NCBI RefSeq assembly: GCF_900114565.1
Contig: NZ_FOTM01000001.1
Coordinates: forward strand, 186,678 to 250,677
Direction of reading: 5' to 3'
DNA: 64,000 nt
From: Leifsonia sp. CL147
Lineage (GTDB): Bacteria > Actinomycetota > Actinomycetes > Actinomycetales > Microbacteriaceae
Both the position numbers and the translations under genes were made by a program. The notes under the pieces were generated by a model. It was given only the letters and a program-made list of their open reading frames with translations, was not told the origin of the DNA and did not search any database. This document shows, in pieces, positions 12,367-20,645 of the stretch. Position 1 is the stretch's first letter, and every line of letters starts with the position of its first letter.

Positions 12367-14082
12367 TCACGCGCCGGCGACGCGGGTGACGCGGACGGCC
12401 TCGCCGAAGGCGGCGACCGCGTCCAGGGGCGGAGCGCCGAGGGCGGTTCCGGAGAGGCTGGTCTCCACGAGGAGGCCGCCGCGCGTGAAGCGGAAGACCC
12501 CGGCCTCGTACGCCACCTCCGTCGCGCGGGCGTCGCGCGGGATGGTGCGCCGCAGAGCGGCGAGCGCGCGGTACCACTCCAGCATCCGCGCGTTCTCACG
12601 TCCGGACAGTTCCGACCAGTCGAGCTTCGAGCGCAGGTAGGTCTGCGGATCCTGCGGATCGGGGACAACGGCGGGGTCCCATCCCATCCGCGCGAACTCC
12701 GCGATGCGCCCTTCCGCCGTCGCCTTCCCGAGCTCCGGCTCCGGGTGCGAGGTGAAGAACTGCCACGGGGTCGTCGCCGCCCACTCCTCGCCCATGAACA
12801 GCATCGGCGTGAACGGGCCGAGCAGCGTCAGGGCGGCGGCGACGGCGAGACGTCCGGGGTCGAGGGTCGCCGTGAGGCGGTCGCCCGCGGCGCGGTTGCC
12901 GATCTGGTCGTGGTCCTGGCTGAATGCGACGAGCCGGGTGAACGGGATGTCCGGGTCGAGGGGGCGGCCGTGGTGGCGCCCGCGGAAGCTCGACCAGGTG
13001 CCGTCGTGGAAGAACCCGCGCCGGAACACCTTCACGAGCGCCGCCGGATCGGCGAAGTCGGCGTAGTAGCCGGCGTCCTCCCCGGTGAGTGCCGAGTGGA
13101 TGCTGTGGTGCACATCGTCATCCCACTGCGCGTGCAGCCCGAAGCCGTGGTGGGAGCGGGCGCGGACCAGTTTCGGGTCGTTGAGGTCGCTCTCGGCGAT
13201 GAGCGTGCGCGGGCGCCCGGTCTCCCCGGCGAGCTCGTCGGCGAGGACGGCGAGCTCTTCCAGCAGGGTGGTCGCGCGGGTGTCCCGCAGGGCGTGCACG
13301 GCATCCAATCGCAGGCCGTCGACGTGGAGCTCGCGCAGCCAGTACTCGGCGTTGCCGAGGATGTAGCGGCGGACCTCGTCCGACAAGGGACCGTCCAGGT
13401 TGACGGAGGCGCCCCAGGTGTTCGCGCCCTGACCGAGGTAGGGTCCGAACTTCGGCAGGTAGTTGCCGCTCGGGCCCAGGTGGTTGTACACGACGTCCTG
13501 GATGACCGCCAGCCCGCGCCGGTGGCACGCATCGACGAACCGCTGGTACGCCTCCGGGCCGCCGTACGGCTCGTGGACCGCGTACCAGAGCACGCCGTCG
13601 TAGCCCCAGTTGTGCGTGCCGTTGAAGGCGTTGACGGGCAGGAGCTCGACCGCCTCGACTCCCAGCCGCACCAGGTGGTCGAGTCGCGCCGCAGCAGCGT
13701 CCAGGGTGCCCTCCGGCGTGAAGGTGCCGATGTGAAGCTCGTAGAGGAGCGCGCCGGTGAGGTCGCGGCCCTCCCAGGCGCCGTCCGTCCACTCGTGGCT
13801 CCGCGGATCGAACTCGCGGCTCAGCCCGTGCACGCCGTCAGGCTGCCGGAGCGATCGCGGGTCGGGATACGGACCCTCGCCGTCGACGAGGAAGCCGTAA
13901 TCCAGGGGAGAGCCGGGGAGGGCAGGCGCCTCGGCGAGCTCCCACCAGCCGCCGGACGGTGCGTCGGCGGAGGCCGGGACGGGAGTGAGCGGGAAGGTCC
14001 CCAGGCCGCCGAGCACGACATCTACCGTCCGGGCCTCCGGCGCCCAGACCGGGAACCGGCGCTCGCCGCCGGGCCCGCTCAC
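12367..14082 (-). CDS. treZ: malto-oligosyltrehalose trehalohydrolase TreZ
   Basis: The start is GTG 14082 ([17 protein letters not shown]), giving 571 residues. It overlaps the treY stop by four bases (GTGA). An N-terminal CBM48-like domain precedes a GH13 barrel with [25 protein letters not shown] (nucleophile), IAESDLNDP (acid/base) and [10 protein letters not shown]. TreZ cleaves the maltooligosyl-trehalose made by TreY and releases trehalose. The longer open frame to 16095 is the shadow of treY and is not native. Confidence 0.93.
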   Translation of the reverse strand: MSGPGGERRFPVWAPEARTVDVVLGGLGTFPLTPVPASADAPSGGWWELAEAPALPGSPLDYGFLVDGEGPYPDPRSLRQPDGVHGLSREFDPRSHEWTDGAWEGRDLTGALLYELHIGTFTPEGTLDAAAARLDHLVRLGVEAVELLPVNAFNGTHNWGYDGVLWYAVHEPYGGPEAYQRFVDACHRRGLAVIQDVVYNHLGPSGNYLPKFGPYLGQGANTWGASVNLDGPLSDEVRRYILGNAEYWLRELHVDGLRLDAVHALRDTRATTLLEELAVLADELAGETGRPRTLIAESDLNDPKLVRARSHHGFGLHAQWDDDVHHSIHSALTGEDAGYYADFADPAALVKVFRRGFFHDGTWSSFRGRHHGRPLDPDIPFTRLVAFSQDHDQIGNRAAGDRLTATLDPGRLAVAAALTLLGPFTPMLFMGEEWAATTPWQFFTSHPEPELGKATAEGRIAEFARMGWDPAVVPDPQDPQTYLRSKLDWSELSGRENARMLEWYRALAALRRTIPRDARATEVAYEAGVFRFTRGGLLVETSLSGTALGAPPLDAVAAFGEAVRVTRVAGA

Positions 14083-16391
14083 CGGGCCACCGCCAGGAGA
14101 GCGACGGGGTAGCGGTCGAAGAGGGAGGCGAGAGGCACGCGTCCGCGATGCTCGCGCCCCGTCAACTCGTCGCGCAGCAGGTCCGCTCCGACGTCGACGC
14201 TGGTGTCGGCCCACCCGCCGCCGGCGGAGAGGCCGACGGGCAGCCGCGTGGCGAGCGCGAGTGCGCCGCCCCGGTCGAAGCCGACCAGGTGCCCGGCGCG
14301 CGAGCCCTCCGCGTAGACCGGACGATAGGTCGTGAAGAGCTCCGGCCGGTCGCGGCGCAGACGGAGTGCGCGGGCGGTGACCAGCACCTTGGCCGCGCCC
14401 GACGAGTCCACGGCGGGGAGCCATCCCTCGTCGAGGTGCGCGAGCAGGCCGGCGGCGGCGTCGAACTCGACAGGCCGGCGGTTGTCGGGGTCCACCAGCG
14501 ACCGCTCCCAGCGCTCGGAACCCTGGTAGACGTCCGGGATGCCGGGGGCCATGAGTTGCAGCAGCTTGGCGCCGAGGCCATTGCTCGCGCCTGGCGCCTC
14601 GATCACGGCCGCCAGCGCCTCCACCTCCGCGCGGACGCGCACATCGTCGAAAGCCGCGTCGATCGCCGCGGCCATGGCCGCCTCGAACCCCTCGTCGGGG
14701 TCGGTCCAGCTCGTCGAGGCGCCGGCCTCGCGCGCGGCCTTCAGCGCGTAGGCCTGGAGGCGCTCCCGAGACGCCGGCCACGCGCCGAGGACCGACTGCC
14801 ACAGCAGGTTCTCGAGCGACCCGTCGCCGAAGCCGACGCGGTCGCGCACGATCCGCAGGAACCGCTCCCAGCGCTCCGGCAGCTCGGCGAGCACATGGAT
14901 GCGCGCCCGCGTGTCCTCGCCGCGCTTGGTGTCGTGGGTGGAGAGGGTGGTCATCGACTCGGGCAGGCGACGCCGGCGGTCGGCCTGCCGGCGGTGGAAC
15001 TCCTCCGGAGAGACGGCGAACTCGGAGGGATCGCCGCCCACCTCGGTCAGCGAGACGAGGCGGGTGAAGCGGTAGAAGGCGTTGTCCTCGACGCCCTTCG
15101 CCATGATCGCGCCGGTCGTCTGCTCGAACCGGGCGCCGAGGCGGCCGGCGATCTCGTCGAGTTCTGCTGCGAGGTCCGGACGGGAGTCGCGGGCGGCCTC
15201 CCGTGCCTCGTCCCGGTGATCCGCGCCGAAGGGGAGGTAGCTGCGGTAGACGGGGAACCAGGCGGCCAGCTCGGCGACGGCGTCGGCCGTGCGCCCGGGG
15301 TCGCGGCGCTCCGCGTGGGTGTCGTCGTCCGCGGCGTCGTCGGCGCCCGCGTCGTCGTCCGCGGCGCCCAGCTCGCGCACCACGCGGAGCACCTCCGAGC
15401 GCAGGATGCCGTCGGCCACGGCGCGCTTGCGGCGGTGCACCAGCTCGGCCCAGTCCTGGTTCTCGGCGCGCGCATCCACCTCGGCGGCCAGCTCCGTCAG
15501 CGGTCCCTCGCCGGACGGGTCGACGAAGACGCGGTCGACGATGCCCAGGGCGTCGTAGCCGGTCGTGCCCTGCACCGGCCAGGCCGGCATCCGCTCGTCG
15601 CCCTCGAGGATCTTCTCCACCCAGATCGGTGCGCGCCCGGCGAGAGCGCGGAGGCGGTCCAGGTAGCCGCCGGGATCCCGGAGGCCATCCGGATGGTCGA
15701 CGCGGAGCCCATCCACCAGGCCCTCGCGCAGCCAGCGCCCGATCTCGCGGTGGGTGTCGTCGAAGACCTGCTGGTCCTCGACGCGGAGCCCGGCGAGGGT
15801 GGTGACGGCGAAGAAGCGGCGGTAGTTCAGCTCGGCGTCCGCGCGGCGCCACGACATGAGCTCGTAGTGCTGCCGGGCGTGCACCTCGCGCGGGGTGCCG
15901 CCCCCGGTGCCGGGGGCGATCGGGAAGCGGTGATCGTAGTAGCGGAGCTCGCCGTCCCCGATCCGCAGGGCGTCCTCCTCGTCCGGTCCGTCGCCGAGGA
16001 CCGGCAGGCGCAGGCGGCCGCGGCCGAACTCCCAGTCGATGTCGAAGTGGGACGCGTAGCGGGAGTCCTTTCCGTGCGTGAGCACATCCCACCACCAGAC
16101 GTTCGCGGCGGGGGTGGCGACGCCCATGTGGTTGGGGACGATGTCGACCAGGACCTTCAGTCCCCGGTGATGGGCCGCCTCGGAGAAGTCGTGCAGCGCT
16201 TCCGGGCCGCCCCGAGAGGCGTCGACGCGGCTGTGGTCGACCACGTCGTAACCGTGCATCGAACCGGGTTCGGCCTCGAGCAGCGGTGACAGATAGACCC
16301 AGTCCGCACCGAGTCGCTGGATGTGGTCGAGCACCTGCGTCGCGTCTCGCAGGGTGAAGGACGGGCTGATCTGCAGACGGTAGGTGCTCAC
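14079..16391 (-). CDS. treY: malto-oligosyltrehalose synthase TreY
   Basis: The start is GTG 16391 ([17 protein letters not shown]), giving 770 residues, the usual TreY length; the frame upstream to 16583 has no homology-like sequence. GH13 motifs are visible: [25 protein letters not shown] (nucleophile Asp), [10 protein letters not shown] (acid/base Glu) and [10 protein letters not shown]. TreY is an intramolecular transglucosylase that turns the reducing end of maltodextrins into an alpha,alpha-1,1 bond. It is first in the treY-treZ-glgX-kinase run and diverges from the stress gene csbD across 190 bases. A shared stress response, for example osmotic, is an inference. Confidence 0.93.
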   Translation of the reverse strand: MSTYRLQISPSFTLRDATQVLDHIQRLGADWVYLSPLLEAEPGSMHGYDVVDHSRVDASRGGPEALHDFSEAAHHRGLKVLVDIVPNHMGVATPAANVWWWDVLTHGKDSRYASHFDIDWEFGRGRLRLPVLGDGPDEEDALRIGDGELRYYDHRFPIAPGTGGGTPREVHARQHYELMSWRRADAELNYRRFFAVTTLAGLRVEDQQVFDDTHREIGRWLREGLVDGLRVDHPDGLRDPGGYLDRLRALAGRAPIWVEKILEGDERMPAWPVQGTTGYDALGIVDRVFVDPSGEGPLTELAAEVDARAENQDWAELVHRRKRAVADGILRSEVLRVVRELGAADDDAGADDAADDDTHAERRDPGRTADAVAELAAWFPVYRSYLPFGADHRDEAREAARDSRPDLAAELDEIAGRLGARFEQTTGAIMAKGVEDNAFYRFTRLVSLTEVGGDPSEFAVSPEEFHRRQADRRRRLPESMTTLSTHDTKRGEDTRARIHVLAELPERWERFLRIVRDRVGFGDGSLENLLWQSVLGAWPASRERLQAYALKAAREAGASTSWTDPDEGFEAAMAAAIDAAFDDVRVRAEVEALAAVIEAPGASNGLGAKLLQLMAPGIPDVYQGSERWERSLVDPDNRRPVEFDAAAGLLAHLDEGWLPAVDSSGAAKVLVTARALRLRRDRPELFTTYRPVYAEGSRAGHLVGFDRGGALALATRLPVGLSAGGGWADTSVDVGADLLRDELTGREHRGRVPLASLFDRYPVALLAVAR

Positions 16392-16582
16392 CGGTTCATT
16401 CTGCGGGAGGAATGCAGTGCTCGTGTAGGGCTTGAAATTCGTCGTGGATACCGCAGGGCGCCGATTCGTGCCTCGATTCCGCGGCTCCCGGCTTGATTTC
16501 TCAGGCGATCCGTCGGGGGTAGACGTTCGACGGGACGGGTGGGACCGTCGTTGTCGAACCGGAGCAAGGAAAGGGGACCTCA

Positions 16583-16756
16583 ATGGGACTCGACGACAAG
16601 ATCGAGAACGCGGGCGAGAAGCTCGGAGGCGACGCCAAGGAGGCCGCAGGCAAGGCCACCGGCGACGAGCGCCTCGAGGCCGAAGGCAAGGGCGACCAGA
16701 CCAAGGCCGACGTTAAGCAGGCCGGCGAGAAGATCAAGGATGCCTTCAGGGAGTGA
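16583..16756 (+). CDS. CsbD-family stress protein
   Basis: A 57-residue protein ([20 protein letters not shown] to [11 protein letters not shown]), Lys/Glu/Gly/Ala-rich with the repeated KxxGKxxGxxxLxAEGK pattern of CsbD-like proteins. It is hydrophilic and probably cytosolic. The ribosome site AAGGAAAGGGG lies at 16567-16577. CsbD was first found as a general stress gene in Bacillus; its biochemical role is not known. A strong terminator follows 12 bases after the stop. It is divergent from treY. Confidence 0.9.
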   Translation: MGLDDKIENAGEKLGGDAKEAAGKATGDERLEAEGKGDQTKADVKQAGEKIKDAFRE

Positions 16757-16768
16757 TGCGCCCGACCG

Positions 16769-16792
16769 AGCCCCCGCCTTGCGGCGGGGGCT
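16769..16792 (+). terminator. hairpin terminator after csbD
   Basis: A perfect 10-bp stem, AGCCCCCGCC/GGCGGGGGCT, with a TTGC loop lies directly after the csbD stop. CTTCGTCG follows, so the U tract is weak. The right half of the stem is then echoed in short direct repeats (GGGGCTTCGTCGCG) to about 16845. Confidence 0.75.
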
Positions 16793-16939
16793 TCGTCGCG
16801 TGCGGGGCTTCGTCGCGGCGGGCGCTTCGTCGCGTGCGGGGGCGGGTGCCGTGCCGTGCCGGGAGTCCCGGTGCCGCGAGGGGTGCGCAACCGGTGCGAT
16901 GCCTACCGCCGAGCGGCCACGCGGAGTACTTTCCGGTGC

Positions 16940-17209
16940 ATGGGAGACCGCGCGGATCGGGTGAGGGCCTGGCGAAGGGCGGGCATCGGCTTCGCACTGG
17001 CCGCCCTCGCGCTGGTGGCGACGATCGCGCTCGCCGTGGCCATCCCGACCCAGGGTGAGAATCCGCGGGCGTGGGGCGTCATCGTCTGCGGCCTCGTCAC
17101 GGTCGAGGTGTGCGGACAGGTCGCGCTGCGCAATTGGCGGCTGCTCCGCCACTACCGGGGCGACGACCTCGCCCCGCGCGGTCATGCCCGCGCGAAGGCG
17201 GCGCGGTAG
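16940..17209 (+). CDS. small membrane protein, unknown function
   Basis: An 89-residue protein starting at ATG 16940 (MGDRADRVRAWRRAG). Two hydrophobic helices (about 15-37 and 45-63) are joined by a short polar loop, PTQGENPRAW. The ends are basic, which places the N- and C-termini inside. No family was recognised. The upstream frame to 16856 lacks coding character. Its 3' end overlaps the 3' end of the convergent GlxA-type regulator by 28 bases. Confidence 0.65.
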   Translation: MGDRADRVRAWRRAGIGFALAALALVATIALAVAIPTQGENPRAWGVIVCGLVTVEVCGQVALRNWRLLRHYRGDDLAPRGHARAKAAR

Positions 17210-18132
17210 CGGGTCGGCGGCACTCCCACTTCGGAGTCGAAGTGGTGGCGCAGGAGGGTCGCGCTGCCGAATCCGCACTGGCGCGCGACCTCGTCGATCG
17301 GGAGGTCCGTCGTCTCCAGCAGCAAGCGGGCGTGCAGGATGCGCTGGGTGGTCAGCCACTGCATCGGCGGCACTCCGGTCTCCGCGACGAAGCGGCGCGA
17401 GAAGCTGCGCGTCGACATGTGGACGCGGCCGGCCATGCTGCTCACGCTGTGCGGCTCGTCGAGGCGGTCCGTGAGCTGGTCGAGCAACTCGCTGAACGTG
17501 TCGTCTTCGCAATCGGAGACGGGCTTGTCGATGTACTGGCGCTGGCCCCCGTCGCGCTGCGGCGGGACCACCATGTTGCGCGCGATGGTGTTGGCGACCG
17601 CGCTGCCGAGCTCCCGGCGGACGAGGTGCAGGCTGGCGTCGATGCCCGCTGACGTCCCGGCGCTCGTGATGATGCGGCCGTCGTCGACGAACAGCACGTC
17701 GGGGTCGACCCGGGCCTTCGGAAAGCGGCGCTGGAGCGCGTCGGCGAAGCGCCAGTGCGTGGTGCAGTCGCGGCCGTCGAGCAGGCCCGCCTCGCCGAGG
17801 GCGAAGGCGCCGGAGCAGACGCTGAGCAGGATCGCGCCGCGATCGTACGCGCGGCGGAGCGCATCCAGGAGCTCCTCCGGGTACTCGTCGCGCACGGTGG
17901 CGGCCGGAACGGCGATCAGGTCGGCGTCGTCCATCGCCTCGAGGCCGTACTGCGCCGTGACCGTGACCCCGATCGGGCTGGGGACGGGTGCCCCGGGGTG
18001 GAGGGAGCACACCCGGAAGTCGAACGGCTCCAGGCCCGCATAGCTGCGGTCGAGGCCGAACACCTCGCACACCACGCCGAATTCGAACATGGCGAAGTCG
18101 TCGATCAGGGGGACCGCGACGGATCGGATCAT
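17182..18132 (-). CDS. GlxA-family transcriptional regulator (DJ-1/PfpI + AraC HTH)
   Basis: A 316-residue protein. Residues 1-165 form a DJ-1/PfpI-like amidase fold (DDFAMFEFGVVCEVFGLDRS; nucleophile elbow LSVCSGAFALGEAG), and residues 215-316 form a double AraC helix-turn-helix (MSTRSFSRRFVAETGVPPMQWL, then IDEVARQCGFGSATLLRHHF). GlxA-type proteins sense small metabolites through a likely catalytically dead amidase domain. The target is not known. A possible target is the small gene divergent from it at 18219, which is preceded by a 17-bp palindrome. Confidence 0.88.
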   Translation of the reverse strand: MIRSVAVPLIDDFAMFEFGVVCEVFGLDRSYAGLEPFDFRVCSLHPGAPVPSPIGVTVTAQYGLEAMDDADLIAVPAATVRDEYPEELLDALRRAYDRGAILLSVCSGAFALGEAGLLDGRDCTTHWRFADALQRRFPKARVDPDVLFVDDGRIITSAGTSAGIDASLHLVRRELGSAVANTIARNMVVPPQRDGGQRQYIDKPVSDCEDDTFSELLDQLTDRLDEPHSVSSMAGRVHMSTRSFSRRFVAETGVPPMQWLTTQRILHARLLLETTDLPIDEVARQCGFGSATLLRHHFDSEVGVPPTRYRAAFARA

Positions 18133-18196
18133 GGGCCTCAGTGTACTGGCCGAATTTTTGCGAAGATAGACCTGAAGCCATCTCGTGTCCGGATCT

Positions 18197-18213
18197 TTAC
18201 GTTCGTAACGTAA
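18197..18213. promoter_or_regulatory. 17-bp palindrome, putative operator
   Basis: TTACGTTCGTAACGTAA has perfect 7-base arms around CGT. It ends 5 bases before ATG 18219, in the divergent region between the GlxA-type regulator and a small gene. It is AT-rich compared with its surroundings and well placed to bind a dimeric repressor. The cognate protein is unknown. Confidence 0.5.
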
Positions 18214-18218
18214 GTGTC

Positions 18219-18428
18219 ATGGCGAACACGACATGGACACAAGGAATGGAGCACGGCTGGGTGGCCCATCCGGCCGTCACGAACGGCGGGGAGCCGGTGC
18301 GCCGGCGCCGCTTCGTCCTGAGCGACTGGCTGCCGGCGGCGATCCTCGCGCGCGGCGGCCGGGTCGACCGCGAGACGGAGCGGGCGCTGAGCGACCTGCG
18401 CGCCGTGCAGTCGGCGCGCGAGAGCTGA
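18219..18428 (+). CDS. small hypothetical protein (69 aa)
   Basis: It starts at ATG 18219 (MANTTWTQGMEHGWVAHPAV). The middle has EPVRRRRFVLSDWLPAAILA and the C-terminus is charged. No known motif or membrane segment was seen. The palindrome at 18197-18213 leaves no room for a normal Shine-Dalgarno site, so the message may be leaderless. The gene is divergent from the GlxA-type regulator and converges on the DUF1003 gene. Confidence 0.55.
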   Translation: MANTTWTQGMEHGWVAHPAVTNGGEPVRRRRFVLSDWLPAAILARGGRVDRETERALSDLRAVQSARES

Positions 18429-18443
18429 CCGCGTCCTGCGCGA

Positions 18444-18491
18444 CCACTCGATCGCTGTCGGGAGGCGGCGGCGAGTGACAGCGTCGTGGTT
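18444..18491. repeat. imperfect inverted repeat at a convergent junction
   Basis: ACCAC (18444-18448) and CGCTGTC (18454-18460) pair with GACAGCG (18478-18484) and GTGGT (18487-18491). An alternative pairing uses CACTCG with CGAGTG. It lies between the convergent small gene and the DUF1003 gene and probably serves as their terminator. Confidence 0.5.
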
Positions 18492-18494
18492 CGG

Positions 18495-18998
18495 CTATGA
18501 GGCGGGCGTCTGCGGCGACACGGCGTCCTGCCGGCTGCCGCCGTCGGCGAGCACGCGCGCGTGGATCTCCTGCGTCAGGGCGTGGATCGTCCGGGTGAGC
18601 TCCGTGTTCTCGCGCAGGAGCGCCTCCTGGTTCTGGTAGTCGCGGTCGGCCTTCGCCTGCTGGAACGACGCCTGCCGGTTCTGGCCGATCATCACGAAGG
18701 TGGAGAGGAAGATCGCCTCCAGCGAGACGATGAGGGTCAGCGTCGGCCACGGCGAGGTCTCGAAGGTCAGCATCCACACGATGAACAGCAGGACGTGGAG
18801 GTAGACGAACCACATCGAGCCCGCGAACGCCGTGATCGCGTCGGCGATGCGCAACTGGATGCTCGCGGCCCGGTGCTCCGCCTCGGCCAGCACCGTGGGA
18901 TGCACCGCGTCGAGGTCGGCACGCTTCAGCAGCACGCGCGGGCGCAGGCGGGGGATGGGATGCTTCGCCGTGCGGGCGGGCGCGGGTGTCTTCGTCAT
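18495..18998 (-). CDS. DUF1003 membrane protein
   Basis: A 167-residue protein with the DUF1003 core: ADAITAFAGSMWFVYLHVLLFIVWML, then PTLTLIVSLEAIFLSTFVMIGQNRQ, then a charged coiled-coil-like tail (QAKADRDYQNQEALLRENTELTRTIHALTQ). Two transmembrane helices are clear. The family is conserved in bacteria and its function is not established. It stands alone, 121 bases from clpP. Confidence 0.88.
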   Translation of the reverse strand: MTKTPAPARTAKHPIPRLRPRVLLKRADLDAVHPTVLAEAEHRAASIQLRIADAITAFAGSMWFVYLHVLLFIVWMLTFETSPWPTLTLIVSLEAIFLSTFVMIGQNRQASFQQAKADRDYQNQEALLRENTELTRTIHALTQEIHARVLADGGSRQDAVSPQTPAS

Positions 18999-19119
18999 CA
19001 GTGTCTCCGAGCTAGGAGGCGGGCCAGTCCCACCGGTGTCTGACGAGAGTAGAGCCCGCCGGTGTCCGCCGCGGACGGTCAGCCGCTCGCGCGCCCTGAG
19101 AAACCGTACACGGAGCCCC

Positions 19120-19680
19120 TCACCGCGACAGCGCCGCGGTCGACCCGACCACCTGATCCACGAACCCGTAGACGCAGGCTTCGTCCGCCGTGAACCAGCG
19201 GTCCCGGTCGCCGTCCTCGATGATCTGCTCCACCGGCTTGCCGGTCTGCGCGCTGGTCAGCTCCGCCATCCGGCGCTTGAAGTGCAGGATCTGCTTGGCC
19301 TGCGTCTGGATGTCCGCGGACGTTCCGCCGAAGCCGCCGTGCGGCTGGTGCATGACGATGGAGGCGTTCGGGAGGGCGTAGCGCTTGCCGGGCTTGCCGG
19401 ACGAAAGCAGGAACTGCCCCATGGAGGCGGCGAAGCCGAGCGCGAGGGTGGCCACGTCGGCCTTGACGAAGTTCATCGTGTCGAAGATGGCGAACCCGGC
19501 CGTGACCGATCCGCCCGGGGAGTTGATGTAGAGGAAGATGTCGCGATCCGGAGCGATCGAATCCAGCAGGAGCAGCTGGGCGCAGATGTCGTTGGCGACC
19601 TCGTCGGTCACTTCGCTGCCGAGGAACACGATCCGCTCGTCGAGCAGCCGTTGCACGGGGGAGGTCTTGTCGGTGTCCAT
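19120..19680 (-). CDS. clpP: ATP-dependent Clp protease proteolytic subunit
   Basis: A 186-residue serine peptidase. The catalytic triad is visible: S86 in GFAASMGQFLL, H111 in VMHQPHGG, and D160 in DRDRWFTA. The YINSPGGSVTAGFAIFDTM segment is typical. ClpP forms tetradecamers that degrade proteins unfolded by ClpX or ClpC. The usual actinobacterial clpP1-clpP2-clpX cluster is absent here, so this is an isolated paralogue. It diverges from the iclR-type gene. Confidence 0.9.
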   Translation of the reverse strand: MDTDKTSPVQRLLDERIVFLGSEVTDEVANDICAQLLLLDSIAPDRDIFLYINSPGGSVTAGFAIFDTMNFVKADVATLALGFAASMGQFLLSSGKPGKRYALPNASIVMHQPHGGFGGTSADIQTQAKQILHFKRRMAELTSAQTGKPVEQIIEDGDRDRWFTADEACVYGFVDQVVGSTAALSR

Positions 19681-19772
19681 GGGGCCAGTGTGCGATCTCG
19701 GGACCGGTGTTGTCTGCGGCTTCTGCCGCTCGCGAATCTGCGCAGGGCAGACCGCCGGCCCGGATCCGCGGG

Positions 19773-19789
19773 CGTTCTATAATCGAACG
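19773..19789 (+). promoter_or_regulatory. TATAAT -10 embedded in a CGTTC-N7-GAACG operator
   Basis: CGTTCTATAATCGAACG is a 5-7-5 palindrome whose spacer holds a perfect TATAAT (19778-19783). GTG 19791 follows 7 bases after TATAAT, so the message is probably leaderless and starts at the codon. The same 5-7-5 arms occur before the monooxygenase gene (22549-22565). This suggests that the IclR protein represses itself and that gene. Confidence 0.65.
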
Positions 19790-19790
19790 C

Positions 19791-20519
19791 GTGACCCCCA
19801 CTGATGACGGCTCGGCAACCGCGGCGGTGCCGGCGGCGACCCTCCAGACGCTGTCCCGCGGCATCCGGATGCTGGAGCTGCTCGCCGACGCCGGCGAACC
19901 GCTCAGCATCCCCGCCATCGCGGCGCGGCTGGGCCTGCACCGGTCGATCGCGTACCGCATCCTGCGCACCCTCGAAGACCATGGGCTCGTCGTGCGTGAC
20001 GCTGCCGGTGCCGCCGAGCTCGGACCCAGGATGGCGACGCTCGCCCGCTCCGTGTCGCGCGACCTGCAGTCGGCGGCGCTCCCGCAGCTCACGGCGATCG
20101 CGAACGAGCTGTCGATGACGGCGTTCCTCGCGGTCCTCGACCGGCACGATGTCGTCACGCTGGTGGCCGTGGAGCCGTCGCACGCGCACGCGACGGTGGC
20201 GCAGCGCCCCGGCACGCGCCATCCCTTGGCCTCAGGAGCGCCCGGCATCGCCATCCAATCGGTGCTCACCGAGGAGCAGTGGCGTGCGCTGCCGGGCGAG
20301 CATCCACGGGATGACGCGGCCCGCGCCCGCGAACGCGGCTACGCCACCAGCCACGACGAGGTGATCGCCGGCCTCGCGTCCGTCGCCGTGCCGGTGCAGG
20401 CGCCCGGGCAGCCGGTGGCCTCCCTCGCGGTCGTCTACGTGGCCAACGACGTCGACACCGCCGTGATCGGAGCGCGCCTCCGGCACGCCGCCGCCGCAAT
20501 CCAATCCGACCTGCGCTGA
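19791..20519 (+). CDS. IclR-family transcriptional regulator
   Basis: The start is GTG 19791 (VTPTDDGSATAAV), chosen because TATAAT sits 7 bases upstream; it yields 242 residues. The winged HTH is at about 20-75 (LSIPAIAARLGLHRSIAYRILRTLEDHGLV) and the IclR effector domain is at 95-240 (GAPGIAIQS, YATSHDEVIAGLASVAVPV). The family often controls aromatic catabolism. The convergent neighbour is an aromatic hydroxylase, and both genes carry the same palindrome upstream, so it is the likely regulator of that gene. Confidence 0.9.
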   Translation: MTPTDDGSATAAVPAATLQTLSRGIRMLELLADAGEPLSIPAIAARLGLHRSIAYRILRTLEDHGLVVRDAAGAAELGPRMATLARSVSRDLQSAALPQLTAIANELSMTAFLAVLDRHDVVTLVAVEPSHAHATVAQRPGTRHPLASGAPGIAIQSVLTEEQWRALPGEHPRDDAARARERGYATSHDEVIAGLASVAVPVQAPGQPVASLAVVYVANDVDTAVIGARLRHAAAAIQSDLR

Positions 20520-20551
20520 CCCCCGCCCCCCCGCCCCCCCGCCCCCGCTTA

Positions 20552-20631
20552 CGCCCCACCATCGAGTCCGCAGAGATTGCACGCTTCGGGGGCGTGTCGC
20601 GTGCAATCTCTGCGGACTCGATGGTGGGGCG
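20552..20631. repeat. long perfect inverted repeat H3 at a convergent junction
   Basis: Perfect 33-base arms (20552-20584 and 20599-20631) flank a 14-base loop (20585-20598) that ends in GGCGTGTC, as in H1. It lies between convergent iclR and monooxygenase genes. A run of C-rich sequence (20521-20548) precedes it. Arms match H2 at their outer ends, with compensated differences. Confidence 0.9.
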
Positions 20632-20645
20632 GGGGGAGGGGAGGG

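Noticed and set aside
12367-16095. 1242-residue frame extending treZ through treY
   Set aside because: The part beyond 14082 is the second frame of treY on the same strand; treZ starts at GTG 14082 with a GTGA overlap.
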